Below the pieces are notes generated by a model, which did no database searches, was not told the origin of the DNA, and worked only from the letters and a program-made list of their open reading frames with translations. This document shows, in pieces, positions 49,534-60,765 of a stretch of 64,000 bases of DNA. Position numbers and translations under genes: made by a program. This DNA comes from Gigaspora rosea (Eukaryota > Glomeromycota > Glomeromycetes > Diversisporales > Gigasporaceae): contig QKWP01000664.1 of assembly GCA_003550325.1 (NCBI GenBank), positions 62,001 to 126,000 on the forward strand, read 5' to 3'. The first letter of the stretch is position 1; each line of letters opens with the position of its first letter.

Positions 49534-50122
49534 TTCACATGCTTAGCACTCATTGGTCTAACCAAAATTTCAAATTCGTCAAGTGCATCAACTATTTTCA
49601 ATTTTCAATATTTTAATTTTTAAAGAATAACTCTCTATACCATATATATTTTCTTTTTTGAATAAACCCATTTTATTAACAAACATAAAATCTATTATAT
49701 ACTATATATTTCAATAAATATTTGAATATAATAGTCATTTAAAAAGTAGTCAATAATAAAATTTATTGTCTAATCACTATAAGCACTTAAATCATTATTA
49801 ATCAGATAGAATATCAAAGTTATACTATTATGCTACAAATTTCTTTTGCAACTTAATCAGATATTTAACAAAGATGTTCAATGATACAATGTATATTAAT
49901 TATTGAAAAAAATAATTTTGATAAGATAATTAATAGGTTCATATTTGGTATAAGCAAGAAAAGTATACTATATGAACCACCTTTATCATTTTTCTAAAGA
50001 TTAATATTTTTAAAAATTCATGATTAGTTTTAGCCAGCTTCTATTTTTTGAAAGATTTGTAGATTAAATGTTAAAGCCAAAGTACCAATAAATAACAAAT
50101 ATATTAATTAATAAATTAATAA
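49534..50122. other. gene-free spacer
   Basis: AT-rich, nothing supported. Confidence 0.4.
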
Positions 50123-50126
50123 TTAA

Positions 50127-50493
50127 GGGTAGGTAAACGTAGATCATTTCTAATAGTAATCATGTTGTAATCATATGAAATCATGTGATTGACAAATCAG
50201 GATTGTAAACAACGTGATCTGACCAATCAGAATTAGCAATTTCTTGTGTTATTTAAGTAAATTTAGGTCTACTTAAGTTTTTTTATCAATATATGAAGGT
50301 GGATTTTTTCAAATATTATGAGTTCTAGAATATCACAATTATGAAAATAAGGGCTCATTCTACATGATACCAAATTCTGTTAAAATTGGTCACAGTTCTA
50401 AAAAATTTTATCAGGGGCATGTGTTTAATTTCTATATAAAATCTTATAGTACCACATAGATCATATGAAAATTGATCTACGTTTACCCTACCC
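50127..50493. mobile_element. 367-bp TTAA-flanked MITE
   Basis: TTAA at 50123-50126 and 50494-50497. Inverted ends gggtaggtaaacgtagatca and (reverse complement) gggtagggtaaacgtagatc. No coding frame. Consistent with piggyBac-type target choice. Confidence 0.8.
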
Positions 50494-50980
50494 TTAATAT
50501 TGTATTTGTTTAAAGTTTATTTTATTGAAAATAATTATTTTGTAAAGTAATTGTTTTAATAACCACTTTAGTATTGGCAAGAATATGTCTAAATTTAACA
50601 AGCTGTTGATAGCACATTGTTTAAACCAAAAAGATGTATTTATATAAAACTTTAGATTTACTATATATTAACATTTTGGCCAGCATTTAATAGTGAATCC
50701 AAAAGCTTGATTGTAGTAGTATAATCCCTAAAAGCATATACCTTTGAATTTGTTCTAACCCAAAAACAAACAAGAATCTTTTTAGCTAGCTTTTTAATTC
50801 CTATATACTAATAGTATATCCTATCTATCTACTAAAATTTTAAGATAGTAGTAGTAAATAGTTTCTTGTTTTATTATTTTTATAATTTATATTGTTGCAA
50901 AAAAAGAGTTTAGTAAGTTATAAAAAAATTTTTTTCTTTTTAAAAAATAATTTAATAGTTATATACATACTACTATACTG
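50494..50980. other. gene-free spacer
   Basis: AT-rich, nothing supported. Confidence 0.4.
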
Positions 50981-51096
50981 GATATATACAGAGCCAGTAA
51001 TTTTCTGTAGTAATAATAGATCAATTCTATTTATGCTAATTTGTATATTCTGCAAATCAATTTGATAAATTTTGCTCACCATGGCAACCTCATGAT

Positions 51097-51183
51097 TGAC
51101 CAATCAAAATTGATCACGTGATACACATGACAACCTATACCAATAGGTCGTCAAGTGAATCATGTAATCAATTTTGATTGGTC
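51097..51183. repeat. 87-bp palindrome
   Basis: gaccaatcaaaattgatca and its inverse tcaattttgattggtc close an imperfect hairpin around tatacc. Probably a tiny fold-back element. Confidence 0.7.
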
Positions 51184-52760
51184 TACATATATATTTCGAA
51201 GTTCATTAATTTATTAAAATAAAAAAAATATAAAAAAAAAAATACACGATAGAATCTAAACTAAAACAAACAAAAAACACCCACGGTGCTCTTCCATCAA
51301 TTCAGAACCTAACTACTTTGTTTTCCCATAAGACTCCAAACAAGTCAAGAAAATTAATATTGTCTGATTTCTCAATCAACTTCAACAACTCTAATGACGA
51401 TAACTCCAACAACGATAACTCCAACAACAACGACTCCAATGACGACTCCAATGATGACTCTAATGATGATGACTTCAATGATAATGACTTTATCACAAAT
51501 TTCAAACAAAAAATATCTAAAGAAAAAAAGTTAATTTCAATAAAAAAAAACAAAAAAAAACAAAAAAAAAAACTAAAAAAACTTATCTTTTAATAGTTCT
51601 GTCCAACTGCCACAGAAAAAAATACAAAAAAAACAATAAAGAAAACGAGAACCAAAAAAATAAAAAAAATATATGAACAAAATAAAAGAAACTAAAATGA
51701 AAAAAAAACCAAATAAAAAAAAAGAAATGCTCCAAATAATAAAAAAAAGAAATAAAAAAACCTTCTCTCTCAAAAAACTAACGAAACATTATAAAAAAAA
51801 AATTTAAAAAGAAATAAAAATAAAAAAAAAAAGAAAATAAAAAAATCAAAATAAAACAAAAAAAAGAAAAAGACAAACTAAAAAAAAAAGGACAAACTAA
51901 AACTAAAACAATATATATAATTATAAAAAAAACAAAAAAAAAGACAATCTAGAACTAAATCTATATAATATATATAAAAAAAAAGTGACGATCTAAAAAA
52001 TAAAAATAAAAATAAAAAAGAAAAAAAAACAAACTAACTAAAACTATATAAAAAAAAAATAAAAAAATAAAAAGACGATCTAAAAAAACAAATACGAACT
52101 AAAACTAAAGCTATAAAAAAAATGATGATCAATAAATATATTTAAAAAAAAAAACTCCTCCAAAAAATGAAATATGAAAATTGCAACTACTTGATAAAGT
52201 TTTTTGCGAATTGCAAAGTAGTCGTTTTCTCAAGCTACTGCAAAAAAAATTAAAAAAAAATTTATAAACAAAAAAAATAAATTTAACAAAAAAAAAAACT
52301 TCCCAGTTACTATTGAACTGGTAAAGCTTAGGTAAATAGTGAAACTGGTAAAAGGGAAAAGGCTTCCAAACTTTGAAATGATGAAACGACAAAAGTGACG
52401 AAATTACACTGCTCCAAGACGAATTAAAGACAACTCTAAAATGACTTGATTTAGAAAAAAAGAATATTAGTTTGAAAACGAGAAAAAAAGGAACTAAAAA
52501 AAAACTTAAACTTCAAAATAGCGAGGCATAACTTCAAAATGACTCTGGCCTAGAAGAAAAAAACCAATAATTATTAAATAATGATTATTGTTTATATATG
52601 ATTGCCAATTTCAAAAATGATTGGTCGATCATATAGGTTGCTATTGTCATTTTGCTATAAAAATATATATATAATCAATAAACTATAAAACAAAAAAATA
52701 TTAATAAAATAAAAAAAATTAATAAAATAAAAAAATAATAAAAATTAATAAAAAAATTCA
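51184..52760 (+). other. A-rich, strand-asymmetric block
   Basis: The plus strand is extraordinarily rich in A with scattered C and G and few T, mostly runs of 6-9 A broken by single C, T or G. It includes a low-complexity frame at 51,318-51,593 (Asn/Asp/Ser repeats such as NNDNSNNNDSNDD, then Lys-rich). I would not call that a gene without transcript support. Confidence 0.6.
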
Positions 52761-53849
52761 ATAAATATAAAAAAAAATTTTAAATATAGTGCAAGAAGCC
52801 TATACTAGACAATAAAATAGTATAACTTTAAAATGTATCAACTTTTTGTAGAGACAATAGTTTTAAAAGCTATTTGGCAAATTTGCAGAGTTTATTATAA
52901 TAAATAAAGTTACTGATCAGATTTTTAAAATGTTGCCTTTATAAAAAGTTATAGCACTTTAAAGTTAGTTAAATTGAATCACATAGTAATTATATATAAA
53001 ACTATAGTAATTTTTAAAACACATTAACTTTTTATAGAGAAGGTTTTTCAAAAAAAGATTTGGCAAATTTATAGAACTAAATATTGCTTTACAAAGTTAC
53101 TGGATAGTTTTTTTAAAAATCCTTTTGTACAAAAAATTATAGTGTTTTAAAAATTAAAACATGTTGAGTATAGACTTCTTGTACTATACTAATATACTAA
53201 GTTATTTAATTAACTATTAAAATATAGCATGTTTAAACGTTGTAATGATTCTTTATTCAAACTTTGCTAATTAGTATTTGAAATTGTATTGTATTTTGAT
53301 AAACTTAATTCTACTACACAAGATAAAACTGGTAGCTAAATGTAATCAAATGCAATTTCAATAGTTGAGGACTATATTTGGAGATGGCTAAAGCCATATA
53401 CCTATGTGATTTTTGAAATTTTAGTTAAAATTCGTATCAGAGACTGCTTAGCATTAGGTCAGAGTTAGGGCTAGAATCAATATAGGTAAAATTACCTTCC
53501 CGGCATTTTTTATTAATGGCCCAAGGTAGGTTTAGAATGCAATTTTTTATGTTCTTGCATTTTTTTGTTTTTTGACTTCTTCGGACTGCGACTCCATTTA
53601 GTTGATTTACACGAAAATGTCACGTGGGTACATGGTTTTAGACGACCCCTATATTTGTCCAAAATTTGTCAAATTTAATTTTTATAAAACTTCATTATAT
53701 ATTAATCCACAATAAATTGACTATTCACACAATAGTTTATTTGATAGATTGGCTAGTTTTGGTATAATAGAATACTTGCAAATATTCTTTTTTGTAATAT
53801 TATCAAGAAAAAAAATTTGGGATCAAACTTGATATGCATAAAACAATAA

Positions 53850-55229
53850 TCAACCAGAATAAGAAGGAATATGAACAGAGAATTTGATATGCAATATTAA
53901 AAGTTTATGAAAATAGAATAAAAATTAGCTGGCTAAAAAGATTTTGACAAAATTAATATATCCAAATCTAAACCAAAATATTCTACATACATGTTAGCTT
54001 CAATATAGACAATAAGTTGTTCAAGCTAGTTTTAAACCAAAGAAAAACCAGGTTTTTCTTGTTGGAAAAAATCTAATATAAAAAAAATATTAATAAAGTT
54101 AATATAAGTCATAATAAGACCAAGTTCTTTAGAATTAGATTATAATGATGCAATAATATTTAATGCATCAGTTTTATTCATTTTGAAAAATATAGACCAA
54201 TAAATGATATAATTTTTTGTATATAAAATCATTTCAAACCAAAAATTCCATCTGATTATAACATAAAGTGGAATTTTTTTTTGGTGAATTAATGCTGTGA
54301 AACTATAAATAATCCAAATATTGATGATGACATGCCGGATTCTTCTTAATTTTAGCCATTAATGTATTAAATTGAATAAATAAGAAAATGTATACCATGT
54401 ATTACTACAGTATAAAAAAATAATTATATTACATAGTAATTATAATATGTAACAATTTTATTTAAAAATAATTTTACCTAATTAAATTTAAAATATGGGC
54501 AAAGCAAGGTATGTTAACTAATTGAGGTATTAAAATAAGCAAAGCTTTTTAGTAGCATTTCTTTATGTATATAGCTGAATCTGACAAAAAAAAATACAGG
54601 AAAATGTAAATAAAATATTATATTTCAAAAGAATTTGAAAAAAGTCTGGCCCATAGTAAAATTATTAATTTGGGTAAGAAAATTGATGAAAATTAATTTT
54701 GTATTATCTCTATATATGAATATCATATTTACTACACTTTGTGAGCAACTTCTGTCATTTTATCTATTATAAGTACTACTCAGTTTTGGCTAAAAAGGGA
54801 CTTAAAACTTTCAAAGTAATTATAAAAAACTTAAGAAAGGCATAATCGACATAATGTGGATGATTGTGAAATAGCTCTACTTTCTTTACAATATTTTTTA
54901 AAAAAATACTATGAATCAATTTTTTCTACAGGAATGCTAGCCGCTATGAAAGATTTAATTAAATCATTTATAACATGTTTTTTTGATTCAGAGGATGAAA
55001 GAGTTGCAATTATAGTCTGCTGATGTTGTTTATTATTGCTAGTAGCTTTGTTTGATTTGTGGCCTTTATTATTAAAATGATCGTTAACCATTGATGTTTG
55101 TGTTCAATCAATAGAGTAATTGCAAAAATTACAGAACAAAACATCATTATCGATTCTAAATTTACCAGGGTTTTTCTCAACCCTAGTATGAGCTGTAATC
55201 TTTGAAAATTTACTTTTCTTTTTACTCAT
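53850..55229 (-). pseudogene. hAT transposase relic with N-terminal BED-type zinc finger
   Basis: Minus strand. ATG at 55,229; Lys-rich start, then CNFC...H...H finger residues (LFCNFCNYSID, HFNNKGHKSNK) with a TGA at 55,106 where a Trp is expected. Next come KKHVINDLIKSF and IPVEKIDS, the usual hAT N-terminal helices, then a stop at 54,909. Decayed core blocks follow in changing frames: IPCFAHILNLI (about 54,490), IPLYVI-RWN (about 54,270) and VYIEANMYVEYFGLD (about 54,000). Non-functional, but enough to name the superfamily. Confidence 0.7.
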
Positions 55230-55548
55230 AATGTGCGTATAACTACTTTATTATAGAATTCAAAGATAATTTATATAATTTTAAATTATCCAAGAATTAA
55301 ATTTATTTAACAAAATAAGATAATAGTAAATATATTAAGATAACAAAACTTAAATTATTTTTACAATATGTATAAAAGGTAAATACGTATGTACAGTACA
55401 GTACATACATACATATTAAGGTGGTAAAAAAAATTTTTTATTATTACCTCCTTATTACCCCACTTTCTGTGACAGTGTGACCCTATTCCGTGATTTCTGC
55501 GGAATTCTGTGCAATGCAGAGCAGAAAATCACTGGCCCTGGGTATATC

Positions 55549-56127
55549 AGATGAATTTTTGGTAAACCAAATAGTGTTGCCACTTATACTAAACTGATTG
55601 ACTTGACATGTACACCTATTGCATAAGTTATGTAAATACAGAAATACGATAATCGGTTATTTAATAACGTTAGCATCAGAAATGATTGTCATCGAGACTT
55701 TATCGTTTATTATTTAAAAAAAAAATAGTATATTTATGCTGATACGGGTGCGTTTTATTGGCTAAATAAAGAAACCAATTGGTTGAGTCAAAATATTCTA
55801 CAGCCACTATCAGCAAATTTTCGTTCAGTTATATGAATAAGCCTTTGTTGCAATATAATAAAGAGAGATTGATAAATTAAAGTGATGAGTCATGAGGCAA
55901 AAACTGTTTTTATGTCTCTATGTTGTACTTCTTGTTACTTTTTAGATACAATACAATACGTAGCGTTCTTCTACTTAACGAAGACTAGATTACAAACTTG
56001 CAATTTAAGGGCTAACAGTAGTGTCCGTTTCACTGGTTTAGCCACTATTATTATTTTCGCACATATATATGATAGTTCGTGAAAAATTCGCGTAAATTGC
56101 ATTGTTTATTGAAAATTGTAGATCACG
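55549..56127. other. upstream region of the 56.1-kb gene
   Basis: A 66-codon frame (55,882-56,082) has no family resemblance and may be chance. Promoter elements cannot be named with confidence. Confidence 0.4.
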
Positions 56128-58462
56128 ATGAAATTCTGTATTATGCCCAATTGGATTATTACTGTATTACATAAAAAATTAATAACTAGGGGTGGTGAAA
56201 AAAGGCTGAATCTACCATTCAAAGAACGTAAGTGGTTAAGTAATTTCTTTAAAAGTTGTTTTTATAATAGAATATTGATGATAATAATTTAGTTATTTAC
56301 TTATTAATTAACTTATTAAATTATTATTTTTTGATTTATAATGATAATTAGGTTTGTTAATTATGATACATCAAGTATTGTTTGGGATTTTGGCACAATA
56401 AGGAAAGTACATCAAAGATGGTACTGTTCGATTGGATCATATGGCAGTGAAAGAAATGGGAATATCGGAGCGTAATTCATCTGTAAGTTTGCTATTTAAT
56501 TTAAATAATGCGTTTAATTCAATTATTCTTATTAAAAAAAAAACTTTTAATCTTTTTTCAGGTTTTATCAAATAATGTTGCTACATCAAATTGTCCAACC
56601 TTCCGGTAAATTTATAATCATAGTATCTTTAAAAAAAATTTTTTTTTTCAAAGTCTTGCGTTTGTATTTATTGCCCACATTAAAGCCCGGGAATGTTGAT
56701 ATTAATGCGTTATAAATATGATGAAGAGTAAGTATTAATGTTTACACATATACAAATTAGTGAAACAAATAAATTCCTTATATATCTATTTTTTTTCAGA
56801 CAGTGTCGATGACTCTTTTCCTTCAAGGTTCTCTAGAGTCATTTCAACTGTTGAGCCAATGATTGAAGAAGGAACAGCAGGAAGACAACTCGTAAATGAC
56901 ATTATCCTACCTTCTGTATCCAAGGTTTGTTGATTTATATATATATATATCTTTATCATTTATGTTTTAATTTTGCATATAATTAATACAATTCATGAGA
57001 TAGATCAAATCGAATGAATTGAGAGCGAATGAAATTGAGGCATTGAGTTTATTTGAAAAAGGTGTTGAAGAGCTCGATCGTGTTAATCCCGACTTGATCC
57101 TTACAACATTGGTAGAAATATTAAGCAGATTAAAAAAACGTAATTATTAATTGTTATTTACATCACTAACGTCACTGACGTCACGGACGTCACTTATGAT
57201 ATTGACATTACAACATCATAAATATCATTAACATCATTGATATTACCGACTTTTATTTTAGTAACAAGCAAATAATACTAAAATTTTATGATTCAAAAAT
57301 TTTGCAATGCATTTTGTACGATTTTTTTTTATAGTTAGATTAGAATTTAGGGTTAGGGTTTATAATAAAAGAGTATAGTTGGATTTTAGCAGGGCTTATA
57401 GTTTTAAATCGAGACCTCTAGTTTCCAGCTTCAGCCATTTCCAGCTTCAGCCGCGACAATTATTAACCTAGAAATTATGGTTATTAATTTGATTTATCAC
57501 ATTCTTTAGAATAGAAATCTTTTCGCTAAGCTCGGTCAAAATGAGGCTGTCCAATCGCTTATGACCGACTACTTGGATACAAAATCCGTAAATTACCAAT
57601 TATTTTATATCTTTTTGATGTGTAATTTTGTTTTTTGTTTGTTTGTTTTTTATATATACTAATAACCTTAATTTTAACAGGCTCTGGATTGGAATGAGCC
57701 TGTCCCTTTAGTTGATGGTTATCGCCGGGATTCACGATTCCTTAAAGTTATAGACGCCTTCGAAGAATTTAAAATGATATCTCAATGTATCGTTGAAGGT
57801 TTAGATCTAATGCTAAAGGAAGAATACATCCATTCGATCAGTTACTTTTATAAAGCTTTAGAAATTGAAGATCCATGGCTAAGGAGTATGGTTAATATAG
57901 AAACATTACGGCGAACTAATTTCATTATCATATGCGAAAATTTGTTTAAAGATTTGTGTATTTCTACATAATTTAAATTATTAAATTATTAATTATTTTA
58001 TTGATCAATGTAATTTATTTGTTATAAAGATTCTTAACGATGATGTTTTGAAAAGGGCCAAAATGAGTGAATTATTCGAGCAGGCTATTAAAGATGCTAA
58101 GAACGTTTATAATTTTTGTTAAAAATAATTGTGGATCAGATGTTTTATTTAATGAGTTTTTACAGGAATGGACTAGTATACAATCATCAGCAGATAAAAT
58201 ATATGAAAATATGAGTTCAGAATTGATTAAGGAATACTTTTCAGTTAAAGATGCTAATGTTGGAAATAAGCTAAGTCTTCCGTTTGAATATCTGGATTAT
58301 CAAAAAATTGCTGTGGATAATGAGCTTACATTATATAAAAGATATGATAAACTAACATGGAAAGTAAAGAGGATTTTAAATCCTATAATCCACCAGATGC
58401 GAAATAATTTCGTTAAATTGAATTCAAAGATTGCAAAAAAAAAAAAAAACACATTTGTATAG
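56128..58462 (+). CDS. ten-exon gene, unknown function
   Basis: An in-phase model with GT-AG junctions throughout: 56128-56227, 56403-56482, 56562-56605, 56686-56727, 56804-56924, 57004-57111, 57510-57587, 57681-57890, 58030-58104, 58166-58462. It gives 384 residues. Recognisable stretches include DGTVRLDHMAVKEMGISE, FSRVISTVEPMIEEGTAGRQ, DWNEPVPLVDGYRRDSRFL and MSELFEQAIKDAKN, ending in a basic helix and Lys run. No signal peptide or membrane helix. I recognise no domain. Alternatives: exon 6 may run to 57,139 and exon 8 to the stop at 57,971, but those choices break phase or end early. A MITE fragment lies in the 57.1-57.5-kb intron. Low codon decay and consistent phase argue for a live gene. 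Confidence 0.6.
57163..57194. repeat. intronic ACGTCAC repeat with a CRE-like site
   Basis: Four near-perfect 8-9-bp units of the form acgtcactg. They contain the palindrome TGACGTCA at 57176-57183, the consensus for CREB/ATF-type bZIP factors. Location inside an intron makes a regulatory role only a possibility. Confidence 0.5.
57330..57462. mobile_element. GATCATAAT-family MITE fragment (copy c) in an intron
   Basis: Right end ccgcgacaatta abuts TTAA (57463-57466); the inside has tttagggttagggtttataa as in copies a and b. The left end is not recognisable. A 14-bp direct repeat, ccagcttcagccat, lies near the right end. Confidence 0.5.
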
Positions 58463-58785
58463 TAAATTGTAATATCCTGATAACATCTATATATCTTTTC
58501 CTATGAACCCGATTATTATTTGTTGATTTGTTTAAAAGATGTAATTGGTTATTAGTTATTAAATAAGAATGTAAATTTCATTTATTAAGATGTTTTTATA
58601 ATTAGCAAAACATTAAAATGAAAATTTTAATTTTACATAACACTTTAATATAACACTTTAATATGACACTTTTATTATATATATACCCGTCCTAAAATTT
58701 ATAACGTTATCATAATTTAATCATTTAGATTGCGTATAAACTAGGACTCGCGTCTCAATTCACACCATTAAGCAGTTTAGAAAAA

Positions 58786-59441
58786 TTACAATCCGATATT
58801 ATTTGTCTTAAGATATCCATCAATGAAGCGAGTTATTGCTAAAGTAAGGGCAACCCAAAAACAAACCACACATGTTGAAAAAAAGGCGCAAATTAATGCA
58901 ATGGAAAAGACCAATCCTATTTTTGTAAAATATCGGACGTGTAGGAATTAGAATTAAAAATATAATTAATATTTAACAAAGAATGATGTACAGAAAATTA
59001 CCAGCTAGACCAAAGATAAAAGATAATATCAATAATCCAAGACATAAAGCACCATCAATAATTACAATAGTGGAAACAGTCAAAAAAACTATGTAACAAA
59101 GTATTGGAACGGCTGAAAAAACGATGAATATAGCAAAGAAAAGCTATTGAGAAATAAAAATGATTTAATATAAATTTTAACATTTAAAAAATGAAAGAAT
59201 TATGAATAATTATTAAATTTTACCCCAAGACCTGGACGTTTGACAGTGAAGGCACAATAATTTGCATATAATTTTTCCACATAAGCGAGGAACCTTTATG
59301 TACGAATGTTTAAAATATTTAAAATGAGAATTCGCGTATACTTTTTATTGCGGTTTCGAATTACCTTTCTGCATTTTGTTTAAAGTTATCAGCCCAATTT
59401 TCATTAAATAGAATTCGATACAATTCAAAATCTGTACTCAT
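58786..59441 (-). CDS. 139-residue four-exon membrane protein, promethin/LDAF1-like candidate
   Basis: Exons 59441-59365, 59293-59224, 59143-59002 and 58916-58786, all GT-AG, phases 2, 0, 1, total 420 nt ending TAA. Residues 1-49 are soluble and amphipathic (FELYRILFNENWADNFKQ, YVEKLYANY) and end in TVKRPGLG. Residues 50-130 are almost wholly hydrophobic, four closely spaced helices (LFFAIFIVFSAVPIL, IVFLTVSTIVIIDGAL, LILSFIFGLAGLVF, CAFFSTCVVCFWVALTLAI). The C-terminus is short and polar. This hairpin-pair layout with a small soluble start resembles promethin/LDAF1, the seipin partner at ER sites of lipid-droplet formation; that naming is inference from layout. Each exon is too short to stand out alone, but the phases fit perfectly. 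Confidence 0.7.
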
Positions 59442-60765
59442 CTTTTCTTCTTTCGCTGTATTATTAAAAGATGCTTGAAACTATATTTATTTTTGAATTT
59501 TAAAAAGTGTCTTTGTTTATCGTAGATTGATAAGATAATTACGATTCGGATATTCTTGTTGTATAAACTTCCAAGACGGAAGACGGGTGCTTTTTAAACA
59601 TGTGCAGTTTAGGCGTTTTAAACGCTGATTTACTCACAATCACTATTATTCTATTATATATGATAATTATACGTAATAATACGTACATAATGTGATCAGT
59701 TATCATGTTATGTATCAATAGTATATCAGATATTTTAATTTTAGAAATTACGTTTACGTACGTATAAAACGAAATTTATTCATATAAATTTTAATGTATC
59801 ATACTTTTTTTTTTACTACTTTTCATATATTTTTGAGTATATAATGAAGTGTTAAGTATCAGGTATGATGAACAAACATACGTACGTAATTGAATGACGG
59901 TCTTAAAACTTTTCATGAAAGTTCAAAGACTGGCGCTAGTACTAGATTTCTCTATACGTACAATAAACATAAAAGCCACTTTTAAAGTTTATATGTCATG
60001 AGAATTAATTAACTTTGTGTAGTTTTATGAATAAAATAAACATAAGGGCGTTGTGATAAAAACGTTGTAACCTAATGAAAATAACGTGCAAATTATCTAA
60101 TACAAACTTTTTTAGGCGAGTTATGCTAAAAATCTTCGTCGCAAATAAAAAAAAACACGTTTTTTGTTCTGTTGGTTTGTAGTAAATTCTGAAAAAGAAG
60201 ACACAGAAATTGGATGTGCTTTATTCCTTTCGTTGATCCATCGTTTTCATTTATTTTTATTTCGATTTGTAAAAATAATAATTGCTAAATAGTAATAATG
60301 ATAAAGATGTTCGCTCAAGCATCAATGCCAATCAACCAACACGACCATAAATTAATCACATTGATGAAGATACGTGAGCATATTTCAATCATATTATCAT
60401 CCATACTATCGGTTCTCAAAATAATAACTCCATAATGGTTGGGCACTATCTCAATACTAAGCTAATCACATCAAGCGTGCTGCTTGAGAACACCCTTAAA
60501 TACTATAATCATTTATTAAACTTTGAAGACATCGGTTAAAGTCACGCAAAGTTATTTTTTCAATTTGCATTAAATATTTGATAGCATACAAATGTCTTAT
60601 TAACAAAAGAGAAAATTAAGAATCAACATAGATAAGGGGTCAGCTACAGAATGGCGTCGTTTTATTACTAGAAGAAGCTTTAATTTATTTATATAGCAAT
60701 GAAAAATATACAATCAAAAATATACAATGTATAAAATATGGTTTTTTTCCTGCGTCTGAGTTTAT
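59442..60765. other. intergenic region between the two minus-strand genes
   Basis: AT-rich, no gene seen. It contains the promoter of the 58.8-kb gene and the 3' end region of the FolD-HypX gene. Confidence 0.5.

Larger units (their letters stand above)
50989..55540 (-). mobile_element. hAT transposon relic, about 4.55 kb
   Basis: Ends CAGAGCCAGTAATTTTCTG (left) and CAGGGCCAGTGATTTTCTG (reverse complement of right); flanks gatatata and ggtatatc match 6 of 8. Minus-strand hAT transposase remains lie at 53,850-55,229. The interior also holds an arm of the 38.4-kb composite (53,440-53,560), an 87-bp palindrome and an A-rich block, so it has collected later insertions. The left end is chosen by sequence match and is less sure than the right. 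Confidence 0.65.

Noticed and set aside
22089..55106. TGA read as Trp (alternative genetic code)
   Set aside because: Several TGA codons stand at Trp positions, but copy A keeps TGG at one of them, the LINE and FolD-HypX frames use TGG for Trp, and TAA/TAG stops also occur in the same relics. Mutation is the simpler reading.
55882..56082. 66-residue protein as first exon of the 56.1-kb gene
   Set aside because: No donor joins it in phase to 56,128 and it looks like chance sequence.
57181..57971. Stop at 57,971 as the gene end
   Set aside because: Possible, but the downstream exons 58,030-58,462 are protein-like and join in phase from a donor at 57,891.
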